DNA of 64,000 nucleotides from DTDR01 sp964505415 (lineage in GTDB: Bacteria; Hydrothermota; Tepidihabitantia; Tepidihabitantales; DTDR01), in contig CAZDHW010000007.1 of NCBI GenBank assembly GCA_964505415.1, positions 1 to 64,000 of the forward strand. The letters run 5' to 3'. Below, piece after piece: positions 17,443-24,876 of this stretch; positions within the stretch are counted from its first letter, which is position 1; every line of letters begins with the position of its first letter. The notes beneath the pieces are model-generated. The model made no database searches. It was given only the letters and a program-made list of their open reading frames with translations, and was not told where the DNA came from. A program made the position numbers and the translations under genes.

Positions 17443-18211
17443 CTTTTTTCTCCTGGTGGTTTAAGATTTCACTTGCTAATTGGAGATAGGCTTGGGCACC
17501 CAGAGAGGTTATGTCGTATTGAAAAATAGTTTTACCAAAACTGGGTGCCTCGGCTAAACGGACACTACGGGGAATAACTGTTTGGAAGACTAATTCTTTA
17601 AAAAAATTTCTTAATTCTTCTTCTACCTGTTTGGTTAAATTAAGTCGTGATTGATACATGGTTATTAAAATTCCTTCAATCCTTAAATAAGGATTAAGAT
17701 TTTTTTTCACTAAATTGATAGTATCTAAAAGTCGGGAAATGCCTTCTAAGGCGTAATATTCTGGTTGTACGGGTATTAAAACACTATCAGAAGCTACCAA
17801 GCCATTAATGGTTAAAATTCCTAAAGAAGGAGGGCAATCAATGATAATAAAAGAATAATCGGTTTTTACTTCTTCCAAGCTGTTTCTTAATAAAAATTCC
17901 CGATTTTCAATAAAAGGTAGCTCAACTTCACAACCAGCGAGATGGATATTAGCTGGTAATAAGTCAAGGTTTTCAAAGATGTTGGTGATAATTATTTGGT
18001 GAATATTGGCTTTTTTTAAAAGTAAGTCATAAACGGAAAATTTTAAATTTTTTTTGTCAATACCTAATCCCAAAGTGGCGTGGGCTTGGGGGTCGATATC
18101 GCACAGAAGAATTTTTTCTTTTCTCATGGATAAAGCCGCTGACAGATTTATGGCGGTTGTTGTTTTACCAACACCACCTTTTTGATTAGCAATAGCAATT
18201 GTTTTGCCCAT
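17432..18211 (-). CDS. parA: Chromosome-partitioning ATPase ParA/Soj
   Basis: A deviant Walker-A ATPase that positions ParB-parS complexes. The P-loop is ANQKGGVGKTTTAINL (residues 8-23), with switch motifs CDIDPQAHATLG and IIDCPPSLGILTINGL. The 259 residues match chromosomal Soj proteins, and it lacks the N-terminal HTH of plasmid type Ia ParA. It is followed by overlapping parB and preceded by its own near-leaderless promoter. Confidence 0.95.
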   Translation of the reverse strand: MGKTIAIANQKGGVGKTTTAINLSAALSMRKEKILLCDIDPQAHATLGLGIDKKNLKFSVYDLLLKKANIHQIIITNIFENLDLLPANIHLAGCEVELPFIENREFLLRNSLEEVKTDYSFIIIDCPPSLGILTINGLVASDSVLIPVQPEYYALEGISRLLDTINLVKKNLNPYLRIEGILITMYQSRLNLTKQVEEELRNFFKELVFQTVIPRSVRLAEAPSFGKTIFQYDITSLGAQAYLQLASEILNHQEKKDEA

Positions 18212-18220
18212 CGTTAATTT

Positions 18221-18248
18221 AATATAACTGAAAATTTTAATAAGTCAA
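18221..18248 (-). promoter_or_regulatory. Predicted promoter of parAB
   Basis: On the minus strand: TTGACT (18248-18243), a 16-base spacer and TATATT (18226-18221), 9 bases before the parA ATG at 18211. It is divergent from the rplF promoter 12 bases away. Confidence 0.55.
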
Positions 18249-18260
18249 TAAATAAGCTTG

Positions 18261-18288
18261 TTGACTTTAAGATAAAATTTAATATAAT
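18261..18288 (+). promoter_or_regulatory. Predicted leaderless promoter of rplF
   Basis: TTGACT at 18261-18266, a 16-base spacer and a perfect TATAAT at 18283-18288, 6 bases before ATG 18295. The predicted +1 falls on the A of the ATG. Confidence 0.65.
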
Positions 18289-18294
18289 TTATCT

Positions 18295-18861
18295 ATGCCA
18301 GTTGGTAAAAGACCAATAATTATTCCGGAGAAGGTGAAAGTAGAATTAAAAGGTGAAGAAATATTTGTTTCTGGTCCTTTAGGAACATTGAATATGAAAA
18401 TCCATCCAGCAGTTGATGTTATTCTTGATAATAGCCAAATCTGGGTAAAAGAGAAAAATCCGAAAGCAAAGAAATTTCGGGGATTAATGTGGTCGTTGAT
18501 AAATAATATGGTGATTGGTGTTACCAAAGGATTCGAAAAAATATTAGAATTGCGGGGCCAAGGATACCGGGCACAAAAGACAAAAGAAGGGCTTCAACTT
18601 TTTGTTGGTTTTTCCCACCCGGTAAATTTTCCACTACCGAAAGGAATAGAAATTGATGTTCGGCAGGCGCCAAATCCTGATGACCCAAAAACACCTTTAA
18701 CCGAAATTGTGGTTAAAGGGATTGATAAATATCTTGTTGGTCAAGTGGCGGCTAATATCAGAAAAATTAAACCGCCGGATAGTTATAAAGGAAAAGGAAT
18801 TAGATATAAAGGTGAAATAGTAAAACTAAAACCGGGAAAGAAGGCAGTTTCGGCTACTTAA
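18295..18861 (+). CDS. rplF: 50S ribosomal protein L6, isolated from the spc operon
   Basis: Ribosomal protein uL6, which binds 23S rRNA near the sarcin-ricin loop. It has the family start PVGKRPIIIPEKVKVELKG, two L6 repeats, and the C-terminal signature PPDSYKGKGIRYKGEIVKLKPGKK. The 188 residues are slightly longer than the usual 178-180. It normally sits between rpsH and rplR; here it stands alone between divergent parA and convergent fabG with its own promoter. It may be the only copy, relocated, or a second copy. Confidence 0.95.
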   Translation: MPVGKRPIIIPEKVKVELKGEEIFVSGPLGTLNMKIHPAVDVILDNSQIWVKEKNPKAKKFRGLMWSLINNMVIGVTKGFEKILELRGQGYRAQKTKEGLQLFVGFSHPVNFPLPKGIEIDVRQAPNPDDPKTPLTEIVVKGIDKYLVGQVAANIRKIKPPDSYKGKGIRYKGEIVKLKPGKKAVSAT

Positions 18862-18864
18862 TCT

Positions 18865-19608
18865 TTACATTAAAAGCCCACCGTCAACCCTTATTACTTG
18901 ACCAGTAATATAACTGGCTAAATCACTGCAAAGGAAAAGACAGACATTAGCCACTTCTTCCGGAAGGCCAAATCTTTTTAAGGGTATTAAAGAAAGGTAT
19001 TTCTCTTTAATTTGGGGACTTAATTTTTCAGTCATTGGTGTTTCAATAAAACCCGGGGCAATCGCGTTAACCGTAATATTTTTATTGGCAACTTCTTTGG
19101 CAACACTTTTGGTAAAAGCAATAATTCCGGCTTTCGCCGCCGCATAGTTTGCTTGGCCAATATTTCCCATCTCACCAATTATGGAAGCGATATTCACAAT
19201 TCTTCCCCAACGCTTTTGTAAAAGATAGGGGAGAACCGCTTTCGTAAAATTAAAAGTGCCTTTTAAATTAACATCAATCACCTTCTGAAAATCTTCTTCA
19301 CTCATCTTTATCAGTAAGGCATCGCGAACAATGCCCGCATTGTTGATAAGGATATCAATACCAGAAAAATCTTCCGCAATTTTTTTAACAATTTCGTTTA
19401 CCGCTTGATAATCACTCACATCCACTTTATAAGCCAGACTGCGACCGCCAATAATTTCTAACTCTTTTTTTGTTAGTTCCGCAGTCTCTTGGTTAATATC
19501 GCAGACGGCAATAAAGGCTTCAAATTCGGCAAATTTTTTAGCAATCGCCTTTCCAATTCCTTGTCCCGCACCAGTAACGATTATCTTTTTCTCTTTGAAA
19601 TTAAACAT
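18865..19608 (-). CDS. fabG: 3-oxoacyl-ACP reductase
   Basis: A short-chain dehydrogenase that reduces 3-oxoacyl-ACP with NADPH in fatty-acid elongation. The 247 residues have the cofactor loop TGAGQGIGKA (12-21), NNAG near 90, catalytic Ser near 140 (NIASIIGEMG) and the YAAAK pair near 153-157, and end ITGQVIRVDGGLLM. ATG 19608 is set by AAGGAG at 19615-19620 on the minus strand, 6 bases upstream. It lies 12 bases after the M6 peptidase, with no other fatty-acid gene nearby, so substrate specificity is inferred from family only. Confidence 0.85.
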   Translation of the reverse strand: MFNFKEKKIIVTGAGQGIGKAIAKKFAEFEAFIAVCDINQETAELTKKELEIIGGRSLAYKVDVSDYQAVNEIVKKIAEDFSGIDILINNAGIVRDALLIKMSEEDFQKVIDVNLKGTFNFTKAVLPYLLQKRWGRIVNIASIIGEMGNIGQANYAAAKAGIIAFTKSVAKEVANKNITVNAIAPGFIETPMTEKLSPQIKEKYLSLIPLKRFGLPEEVANVCLFLCSDLASYITGQVIRVDGGLLM

Positions 19609-19620
19609 CTTTTTCTCCTT

Positions 19621-21246
19621 TTATCTAATAATTGTAATAAATCCCTTTTTTCTTTCAATAATTCCTTCGCTTTCTAATTCAATAAGATAGAGATAAAGAC
19701 CACTACTAACTTCTTTACCTTTTTTATTTTTCATATCCCAAAAACCACTTCGCCTTTCTGGCTTTATCTCTTCCGGTATCTTTTTTAATTCCCTTACCAA
19801 AGCACCATCCAAGGTAAAAATCTTTATTTTAAAAGATGGGAATTTATCTTTAAGTTTTAAAGTATCGCTTGGTTCGTAATTGATAATTAAATAAGGATAG
19901 GGGTTATCTTTAAAAATAAAAGGGTTAGGATAGGCATAAACCTTTCCTAAAAATAACGGTTTAATTTCAATGTCGCAATAGATTAGATTATTTAAATATT
20001 TGATATTATAAATTTTTACACCGCTCGGAGTTTTGTCATAAAAATTTGTTGACGGTGTAGTTAAATCGCTTACTCCCAAACTATCATTTTGCCAAAAATC
20101 GTGAGCGGTGCCTAAATCTTTTAATAAGTAATTTTTCTCCCGATCTCCTTGTAAAATACCAACCAAAGGATTTTTTTCATCATCATTATTATTTTTTTCT
20201 TCGTTAATATGATAAATTAATAAACCCTCATTAGGTAAAGATTGGTCAAAACCAATTTTTCTTCGGTGTTCTAAAAGAAAATATTCCCCCTTTCCTTTTT
20301 GGTTAAAGGACCAATCAGCAGTGGAATTTGGATTTTCTAATATTCTTATTCCGTAAGGTAGGATTGTGGAAGAAGGGATTTCTAACTCTTTTGCTTCTTC
20401 TAAATAACCTTTTTGAAAGGAATCCGGATTTATCCAGCCTAAAAGATATTTACACCAAAGAGAAAGATGGGTGGGAGAAGAACCGTAGGGTTCATTTTCG
20501 CTTTTTCTTGCCCAACCACCACTGGCCATTAAACAGAAAATTCCTAAGCCGTAAGAAGAATAATCAGTATCATACAAATCGGGTAGACCTAAAAGATGTC
20601 CAAATTCGTGAGCAAAGACACCAATAGTTATTAATTTGCCATCTTGAAATCTTTCCGGTTGGATAGTATAGAGATTAACATAAACCCCATCATCAGTAAG
20701 ATAGGGTCCAGGAGAACCGGCGCTGTTATCAGCCAATTCCCATTTGTGAGACCAGAGGTCATTTTTATTTTGGGTTTCTTCAGCTCCTGGTCCGCTGTGA
20801 ACGATTATCAGATTATCTACATAACCGTCATTATCCTCGTCATAATCACGAAAGTTAATTTCGGAATCACAGGTTTTTATCAAATCAATCACCAAACCTT
20901 GAGAATTGTGGGGATAATTTCCATAAATACCGAAATTGCTATCAACATAATAACTATAATTATTATTTAAACAAAACCAGCCATAAACTTCACCAATAAT
21001 TAATAAATTTCCGTAGGAGACTTCATAATAATAATCTCTTAAGGAGTTATTGTTCTCTTTGAAAAGCAGGTCAGAAAAATTTCTTTTTTCATAAAGAAAG
21101 AGATTGTCAGGAAAATATACTAAAATAACCAGTAATTTTTTAATTCCGATTGTCTTTTTTGTGATTACTGGTTTTTCAATTTGATAGGGAAATTTTATTT
21201 TGAATTTTGGGGTAATCTTTTTTTCGTATAAAAATAAAGGGGGCAT
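19621..21246 (-). CDS. Secreted M6-family metalloprotease with C-terminal sorting-like domain; upstream start unclear
   Basis: A zinc metalloprotease of the immune-inhibitor-A type. The catalytic site is FAHEFGHLLGLPDLYD with GGWARKS downstream. The C-terminal 100 residues (VYAYPNPFIF, FKIKIFTLDGALVREL, VSSGLYLYLIELES) resemble a FlgD/type IX sorting domain. ATG 21246 is the first standard start, but the frame continues upstream without a stop to 21322 and encodes a clear signal peptide (KHRILLSLLFFFLTFAFS) preceded by ACG at 21303-21301. The functional start is therefore probably ACG 21303, or ATT 21291, or an ATG lost by mutation or error. It is coupled to the response-regulator gene. Confidence 0.85.
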   Translation of the reverse strand: MPPLFLYEKKITPKFKIKFPYQIEKPVITKKTIGIKKLLVILVYFPDNLFLYEKRNFSDLLFKENNNSLRDYYYEVSYGNLLIIGEVYGWFCLNNNYSYYVDSNFGIYGNYPHNSQGLVIDLIKTCDSEINFRDYDEDNDGYVDNLIIVHSGPGAEETQNKNDLWSHKWELADNSAGSPGPYLTDDGVYVNLYTIQPERFQDGKLITIGVFAHEFGHLLGLPDLYDTDYSSYGLGIFCLMASGGWARKSENEPYGSSPTHLSLWCKYLLGWINPDSFQKGYLEEAKELEIPSSTILPYGIRILENPNSTADWSFNQKGKGEYFLLEHRRKIGFDQSLPNEGLLIYHINEEKNNNDDEKNPLVGILQGDREKNYLLKDLGTAHDFWQNDSLGVSDLTTPSTNFYDKTPSGVKIYNIKYLNNLIYCDIEIKPLFLGKVYAYPNPFIFKDNPYPYLIINYEPSDTLKLKDKFPSFKIKIFTLDGALVRELKKIPEEIKPERRSGFWDMKNKKGKEVSSGLYLYLIELESEGIIERKKGFITIIR

Positions 21247-21292
21247 GGAAAAAGCAAAAGTTAAAAAGAAGAAAAGAAGGGAAAGTAAAATT

Positions 21293-21691
21293 CTATGTTT
21301 CGTGGGGTATCTCTTTTGGTTTTAAAAGTTCAGCAATCTTTTCTAACAATTCTTCTTTATTTAAAGGTTTTGTTAAGTAGAAATCAGCGCCCATTCCTAC
21401 TCCCCGTTCTCTATCTTCCGGATTGGTTCGGGCAGTAATCATAATTAGCGGTATTTTTTTATATTGCTCACTAAATTTTAAAAGTCGGCAAACTGTAAAA
21501 CCATCAAGTTTGGGAAGCATGAGGTCTAAAATAATCAAATCAATTTTATGCTTTCGAGCAAGATTTAAAGCCTCCATTCCGTCAGCAGCGGTATAAACTT
21601 GATAACCCGCATTTTCCAATTGATATTTCAAAATTTCTCTTAAATTTTCTTCATCTTCTACCAGTAATATTTTATGTTTATTTTCTTCCAT
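21293..21691 (-). CDS. Stand-alone response regulator (CheY-like receiver)
   Basis: A 132-residue receiver domain without an output domain. The acidic pocket is VEDEEN, phospho-acceptor Asp near 55 in DLIILDLMLPKLDG, Thr near 85 in MITART and Lys near 107 in LTKPLNKEE. It starts 2 bases after the histidine kinase and is its likely phosphorylation target. With no DNA-binding domain, it must act on a partner protein or in a relay. Confidence 0.9.
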   Translation of the reverse strand: MEENKHKILLVEDEENLREILKYQLENAGYQVYTAADGMEALNLARKHKIDLIILDLMLPKLDGFTVCRLLKFSEQYKKIPLIMITARTNPEDRERGVGMGADFYLTKPLNKEELLEKIAELLKPKEIPHET

Positions 21692-21693
21692 AA

Positions 21694-23139
21694 TTATTTT
21701 TGGGTTAATGGTATTAAAATATTGAAAGTACTGCCTTTTAAACCATCACTTTCAACCCAAATTTCTCCTTTGTGAAGTTTGACAATATTTTTCACAATGG
21801 CTAAACCCAAACCAATTCCTTTTACTCCGGGTTTTAATTCGACCTTTTCAAATTTTTCAAAAATTTTTTCCTGATATTCCTTAGGAATGCCTGGCCCTTC
21901 ATCGGAAATACTGATTAAAAGATAGGGAATTCCTAATTTTAATTTTTTCTCTTTTATGATTTTAGCATTGGGTTCAATTTTTTGGATTTCAATGGTAATT
22001 TTTCCGCCTTGCGGTGAATATTTAATGGCGTTATCAAGAAGGTTGTTTATTACTGAAGAAAAGCGGTCAGGGTCGATTTCTGCTTTTGGTAAATAAGCCG
22101 GGAATTTTTTTTCAATGCGGAGATTTTTTTTCTCATAAAAGATTTGAAAACTGGTTAACGATTTATTAATCAATTGTTGGATTTCAACTGGCTGAAAGTT
22201 AAGTTTTATCCTGCCAGTTTCTAATCGCGAAACTTCGATTAGATTGTCAATTAAATGGAAAAGTTTAAATAATTCCTCAGAGATGATATTAAAAAACCTT
22301 TCGCTTTCACTGGGTAATTTACCTTTAGCCATTTCTGAGAGAAGAGCAACCGCTTCTTTGATAGTTGTTAGGGGACTTCGTAAATCGTGAGAAACCATGG
22401 CAAAATAATCGGTTTTTAATTTTTCTAACTCTTTTAATTGGGTAATATCGCGAAAGAAAAAAATCAAAGAGTGAACACCATTTTTAGCAATGGGAACAAT
22501 CCTTAATTCCGTATCAATAGGAAATTTATGTTTATGAATAAGCTGGATTTCAAAATGTAAGGGTAAAAGAACATTCTCGGGATTCTCTAAAATATTTTTA
22601 ATTTGATTTTTATCTTTTGGCGAAAGAAGTTCTAAAAAATTGATATTTTTTAATTCTTCTTGGGTATAACCGGTAAGTTCTTCTAAGCGGCGATTTGTTA
22701 AAATAAGCTTTTTTTCTTTAAAAATACAGATGCCGTCAATAGCATTTTCCATAATTTCATGATAAATATTGGTAGAAATAATTATTTCTCTTTCTAATTC
22801 TTTTTCCTTTTCAATGGGGAAAAAAGAAAGCAGATAACCTAACAATTCTTTCTCTTTAAATACTGGCGAAAAGAAAACCCGCATCGGGAGGAAATTTCTT
22901 TTTATCCGGAAATCTAAATTAAAAGATTTTTCTTTATTTTCCCGAAAATATTCTTCTACCCACCTTTTATCTTCTTCAATTATTATTTCTTGCCAATTTT
23001 TTTCAATTAATTCTTCTTGCCGAAATTGGGAAAGGGAGAGAAAATTGTTATTAACAAACTTAATATGCCCTTCTTTATCAAAATAAATTAACCCGAACTG
23101 AAAAGTATTACCAAAAATATTAAAAAATTCTTCAATCAT
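21694..23139 (-). CDS. Soluble PAS-domain sensor histidine kinase
   Basis: A 481-residue cytoplasmic kinase with no transmembrane segment. It has two PAS domains: about 1-110 (GLIYFDKEGHIKFVNNNFLS) and 125-235 (AIDGICIFKEKKLILTNRRL). HisKA follows with phospho-acceptor His near 249 (MVSHDLRSPLTTIKEAV), then HATPase_c with N box NLLDNAIKYSPQGG, G1 DEGPGIP and G2 GIGLGLAIVKNI. It pairs with the receiver gene 2 bases downstream. The signal sensed is unknown; PAS domains here lack a motif that names a ligand. Confidence 0.9.
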   Translation of the reverse strand: MIEEFFNIFGNTFQFGLIYFDKEGHIKFVNNNFLSLSQFRQEELIEKNWQEIIIEEDKRWVEEYFRENKEKSFNLDFRIKRNFLPMRVFFSPVFKEKELLGYLLSFFPIEKEKELEREIIISTNIYHEIMENAIDGICIFKEKKLILTNRRLEELTGYTQEELKNINFLELLSPKDKNQIKNILENPENVLLPLHFEIQLIHKHKFPIDTELRIVPIAKNGVHSLIFFFRDITQLKELEKLKTDYFAMVSHDLRSPLTTIKEAVALLSEMAKGKLPSESERFFNIISEELFKLFHLIDNLIEVSRLETGRIKLNFQPVEIQQLINKSLTSFQIFYEKKNLRIEKKFPAYLPKAEIDPDRFSSVINNLLDNAIKYSPQGGKITIEIQKIEPNAKIIKEKKLKLGIPYLLISISDEGPGIPKEYQEKIFEKFEKVELKPGVKGIGLGLAIVKNIVKLHKGEIWVESDGLKGSTFNILIPLTQK

Positions 23140-23148
23140 TTAGAAATA

Positions 23149-23177
23149 ATTTTAAACTTAAAATTTTTAAAAATCAA
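23149..23177 (-). promoter_or_regulatory. Predicted near-leaderless promoter of the histidine kinase operon
   Basis: On the minus strand: TTGATT (23177-23172), a 17-base spacer and TAAAAT (23154-23149), 9 bases before the ATG at 23139. There is no ribosome-binding site. Confidence 0.5.
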
Positions 23178-23180
23178 TAT

Positions 23181-24821
23181 TTATTTAATAATTACCAATT
23201 TTTGGAAATTCTTATTATCTTTAATAAAATAAACTCCTTTTTTTAAAAATTTTTGTTTAACTTCTTTGCCCAGTAAATCAAAAATCTTGTTTTTTGATAA
23301 ATTATTTTTTCGAAAATTAATTTTTTCTTCTTTCTTTTGAGAAAGATGGCTTGCCATTCCAATAGCAAATGGTCGGGGAGTTAATGTAAAAATAGTTTCG
23401 GCAGGTGTTATTAAAGTGAATTTTAAATAACAATTATTACTAATAATATTGGGAATATGCCATTGGTAAAAACCAGTATTGGGGTAAGAATCAATAAGAA
23501 CAGTAAAAGGTCCATTAGGACCATTGCTGGAAAATTCAATTTTTACATAGGAAGGATTTTGGGGATGATTAGGAACAGCCGAAAGCCATCTTATGAAATT
23601 AACCGAATTTGGCTGAAATCTTTCGTAACCACGGGGAAAAACGGGATAAATATTCAATCTTTGGGCGGAAGAAGTTTCTTTAAAAAATCTTGCCCGATTT
23701 CGATAATTTGGCCAAGAGCCTTCCCTCGCTACTAAAATTATATCCGGATAACCATTATGGTCACAATCGCCACCAACTTTTAATTCCTGTCCTGTTCCTG
23801 GGCTGGGAGTATTAATAGTCACTACCTCTTGCCATTCTCCTTGGCCATCGCCTAAATAAATTTTTAAAACACCGTTACCTTGGGCAATAATATCAATAAA
23901 GCCATCTATATTCATATCAAAAAGTTGAATTCTTTGAAAATTTCCCGTTGGAGGAAGAGACCCAGAGAAATTTTGCCAAGTGTCACCATTTTCATCAAAA
24001 ATCCAAACTTCAATACCTCCTTGGGGATTAATAAATCCCAAATCCATACCTCCATCATTATCTACATCATTTAAAGCTACACTTTGATAACCAGTATTAC
24101 CAGGAGAAGGTAAATTACGATGGGCTAAAGAGAAATTACCATTTCCATCACCAAAATAGACACTGCCAAATTGATGGGCACAAGCAAAATCCACATTACC
24201 ATCTTTATTGATATCGCCAAAAACGAAATCCATATTAGAATTACCACCTATAAAACCAAAACTTCTTCGCCAAACTCCATTGCCTAAATTGAGATAGATA
24301 TGAATACCATCATCATACCCAAAAGAATTAGAGCCGATATCCAAAAATCCATCATTGTTAACATCAGTAAAATCAGTGCCAAACATTCCCCAGTCTTGCC
24401 CGTGAGTAGCTAAACTATCATCCCAAGGATACCAATTTCGTCCAGTTCCGTCTCCTAAAGCCACTTCCATTAATTGGTCGCCAAAATCATCGCTTGAATA
24501 ATTATGATGCATTCCGTAACCTACATCTAAGTAACCGTCATTATTCACATCGCCATAGGCAATGCCACCGTAACCAAAATTACCATTCATATAAACTTGC
24601 CAATTTCCTCTGCCGTCACCAAACCAGACCATTATTCCGTGCTGATCCGTGTTGATGTAAGGTGAGCCGTGGTCACCAATTGAAATTAAATCTAAATTGC
24701 CATCACAATTTATATCAACCATTTCAATTTCCAACCGGCCGCCTTCTAAAGTTGGAGGAATAAGGCCATTTGAAGACTCTTGATACTCTAAAATAGAAAT
24801 AAAGAAAAACAAAAGAATCAT
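23181..24821 (-). CDS. Secreted FG-GAP/VCBS repeat protein with C-terminal sorting-like tail
   Basis: A 546-residue exported protein. A short hydrophobic leader (MILLFFFISILEY) is followed by about seven FG-GAP/VCBS-type repeats, each with an aspartate-rich loop such as DINCDGNLDL, DVNNDGYLDV, DVNNDGFLDI, DINKDGNVDF and DVDNDGGMDL, which bind calcium in related beta-propellers. A later segment (SVNFIRWLSAV) resembles a surface-protein beta domain. The last 45 residues (NKIFDLLGKEVKQKFLKKGVY) look like a type IX sorting domain. It is probably surface displayed and adhesive; the target is unknown. Confidence 0.8.
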   Translation of the reverse strand: MILLFFFISILEYQESSNGLIPPTLEGGRLEIEMVDINCDGNLDLISIGDHGSPYINTDQHGIMVWFGDGRGNWQVYMNGNFGYGGIAYGDVNNDGYLDVGYGMHHNYSSDDFGDQLMEVALGDGTGRNWYPWDDSLATHGQDWGMFGTDFTDVNNDGFLDIGSNSFGYDDGIHIYLNLGNGVWRRSFGFIGGNSNMDFVFGDINKDGNVDFACAHQFGSVYFGDGNGNFSLAHRNLPSPGNTGYQSVALNDVDNDGGMDLGFINPQGGIEVWIFDENGDTWQNFSGSLPPTGNFQRIQLFDMNIDGFIDIIAQGNGVLKIYLGDGQGEWQEVVTINTPSPGTGQELKVGGDCDHNGYPDIILVAREGSWPNYRNRARFFKETSSAQRLNIYPVFPRGYERFQPNSVNFIRWLSAVPNHPQNPSYVKIEFSSNGPNGPFTVLIDSYPNTGFYQWHIPNIISNNCYLKFTLITPAETIFTLTPRPFAIGMASHLSQKKEEKINFRKNNLSKNKIFDLLGKEVKQKFLKKGVYFIKDNKNFQKLVIIK

Positions 24822-24826
24822 AAAAG

Positions 24827-24855
24827 ATTATAATTATCTTATTTGAAAAAATCAA
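24827..24855 (-). promoter_or_regulatory. Predicted leaderless promoter of the FG-GAP gene
   Basis: On the minus strand: TTGATT (24855-24850), a 17-base spacer and TATAAT (24832-24827), 5 bases before the ATG at 24821. Its -35 box lies 1 base from the -35 box of the divergent hppA promoter. Confidence 0.6.
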
Positions 24856-24870
24856 TATTTTTTTTATAAT
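24843..24870 (+). promoter_or_regulatory. Predicted leaderless promoter of hppA
   Basis: TTGAAA at 24843-24848, a 16-base spacer and TATAAT at 24865-24870, 6 bases before ATG 24877. The two promoter cores interleave with those of the FG-GAP gene, so polymerases would compete for the site. Confidence 0.6.
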
Positions 24871-24876
24871 TTTGCT

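Noticed and set aside
16603..18294. Search for a parS site near parAB
   Set aside because: No TGTTTCACGTGAAACA-like palindrome seen here or elsewhere in the window; not claimed.
20328..20970. Two open frames of 99 and 108 codons antisense to the M6 peptidase
   Set aside because: Shadows of the peptidase reading frame; no promoter, ribosome-binding site or family resemblance.
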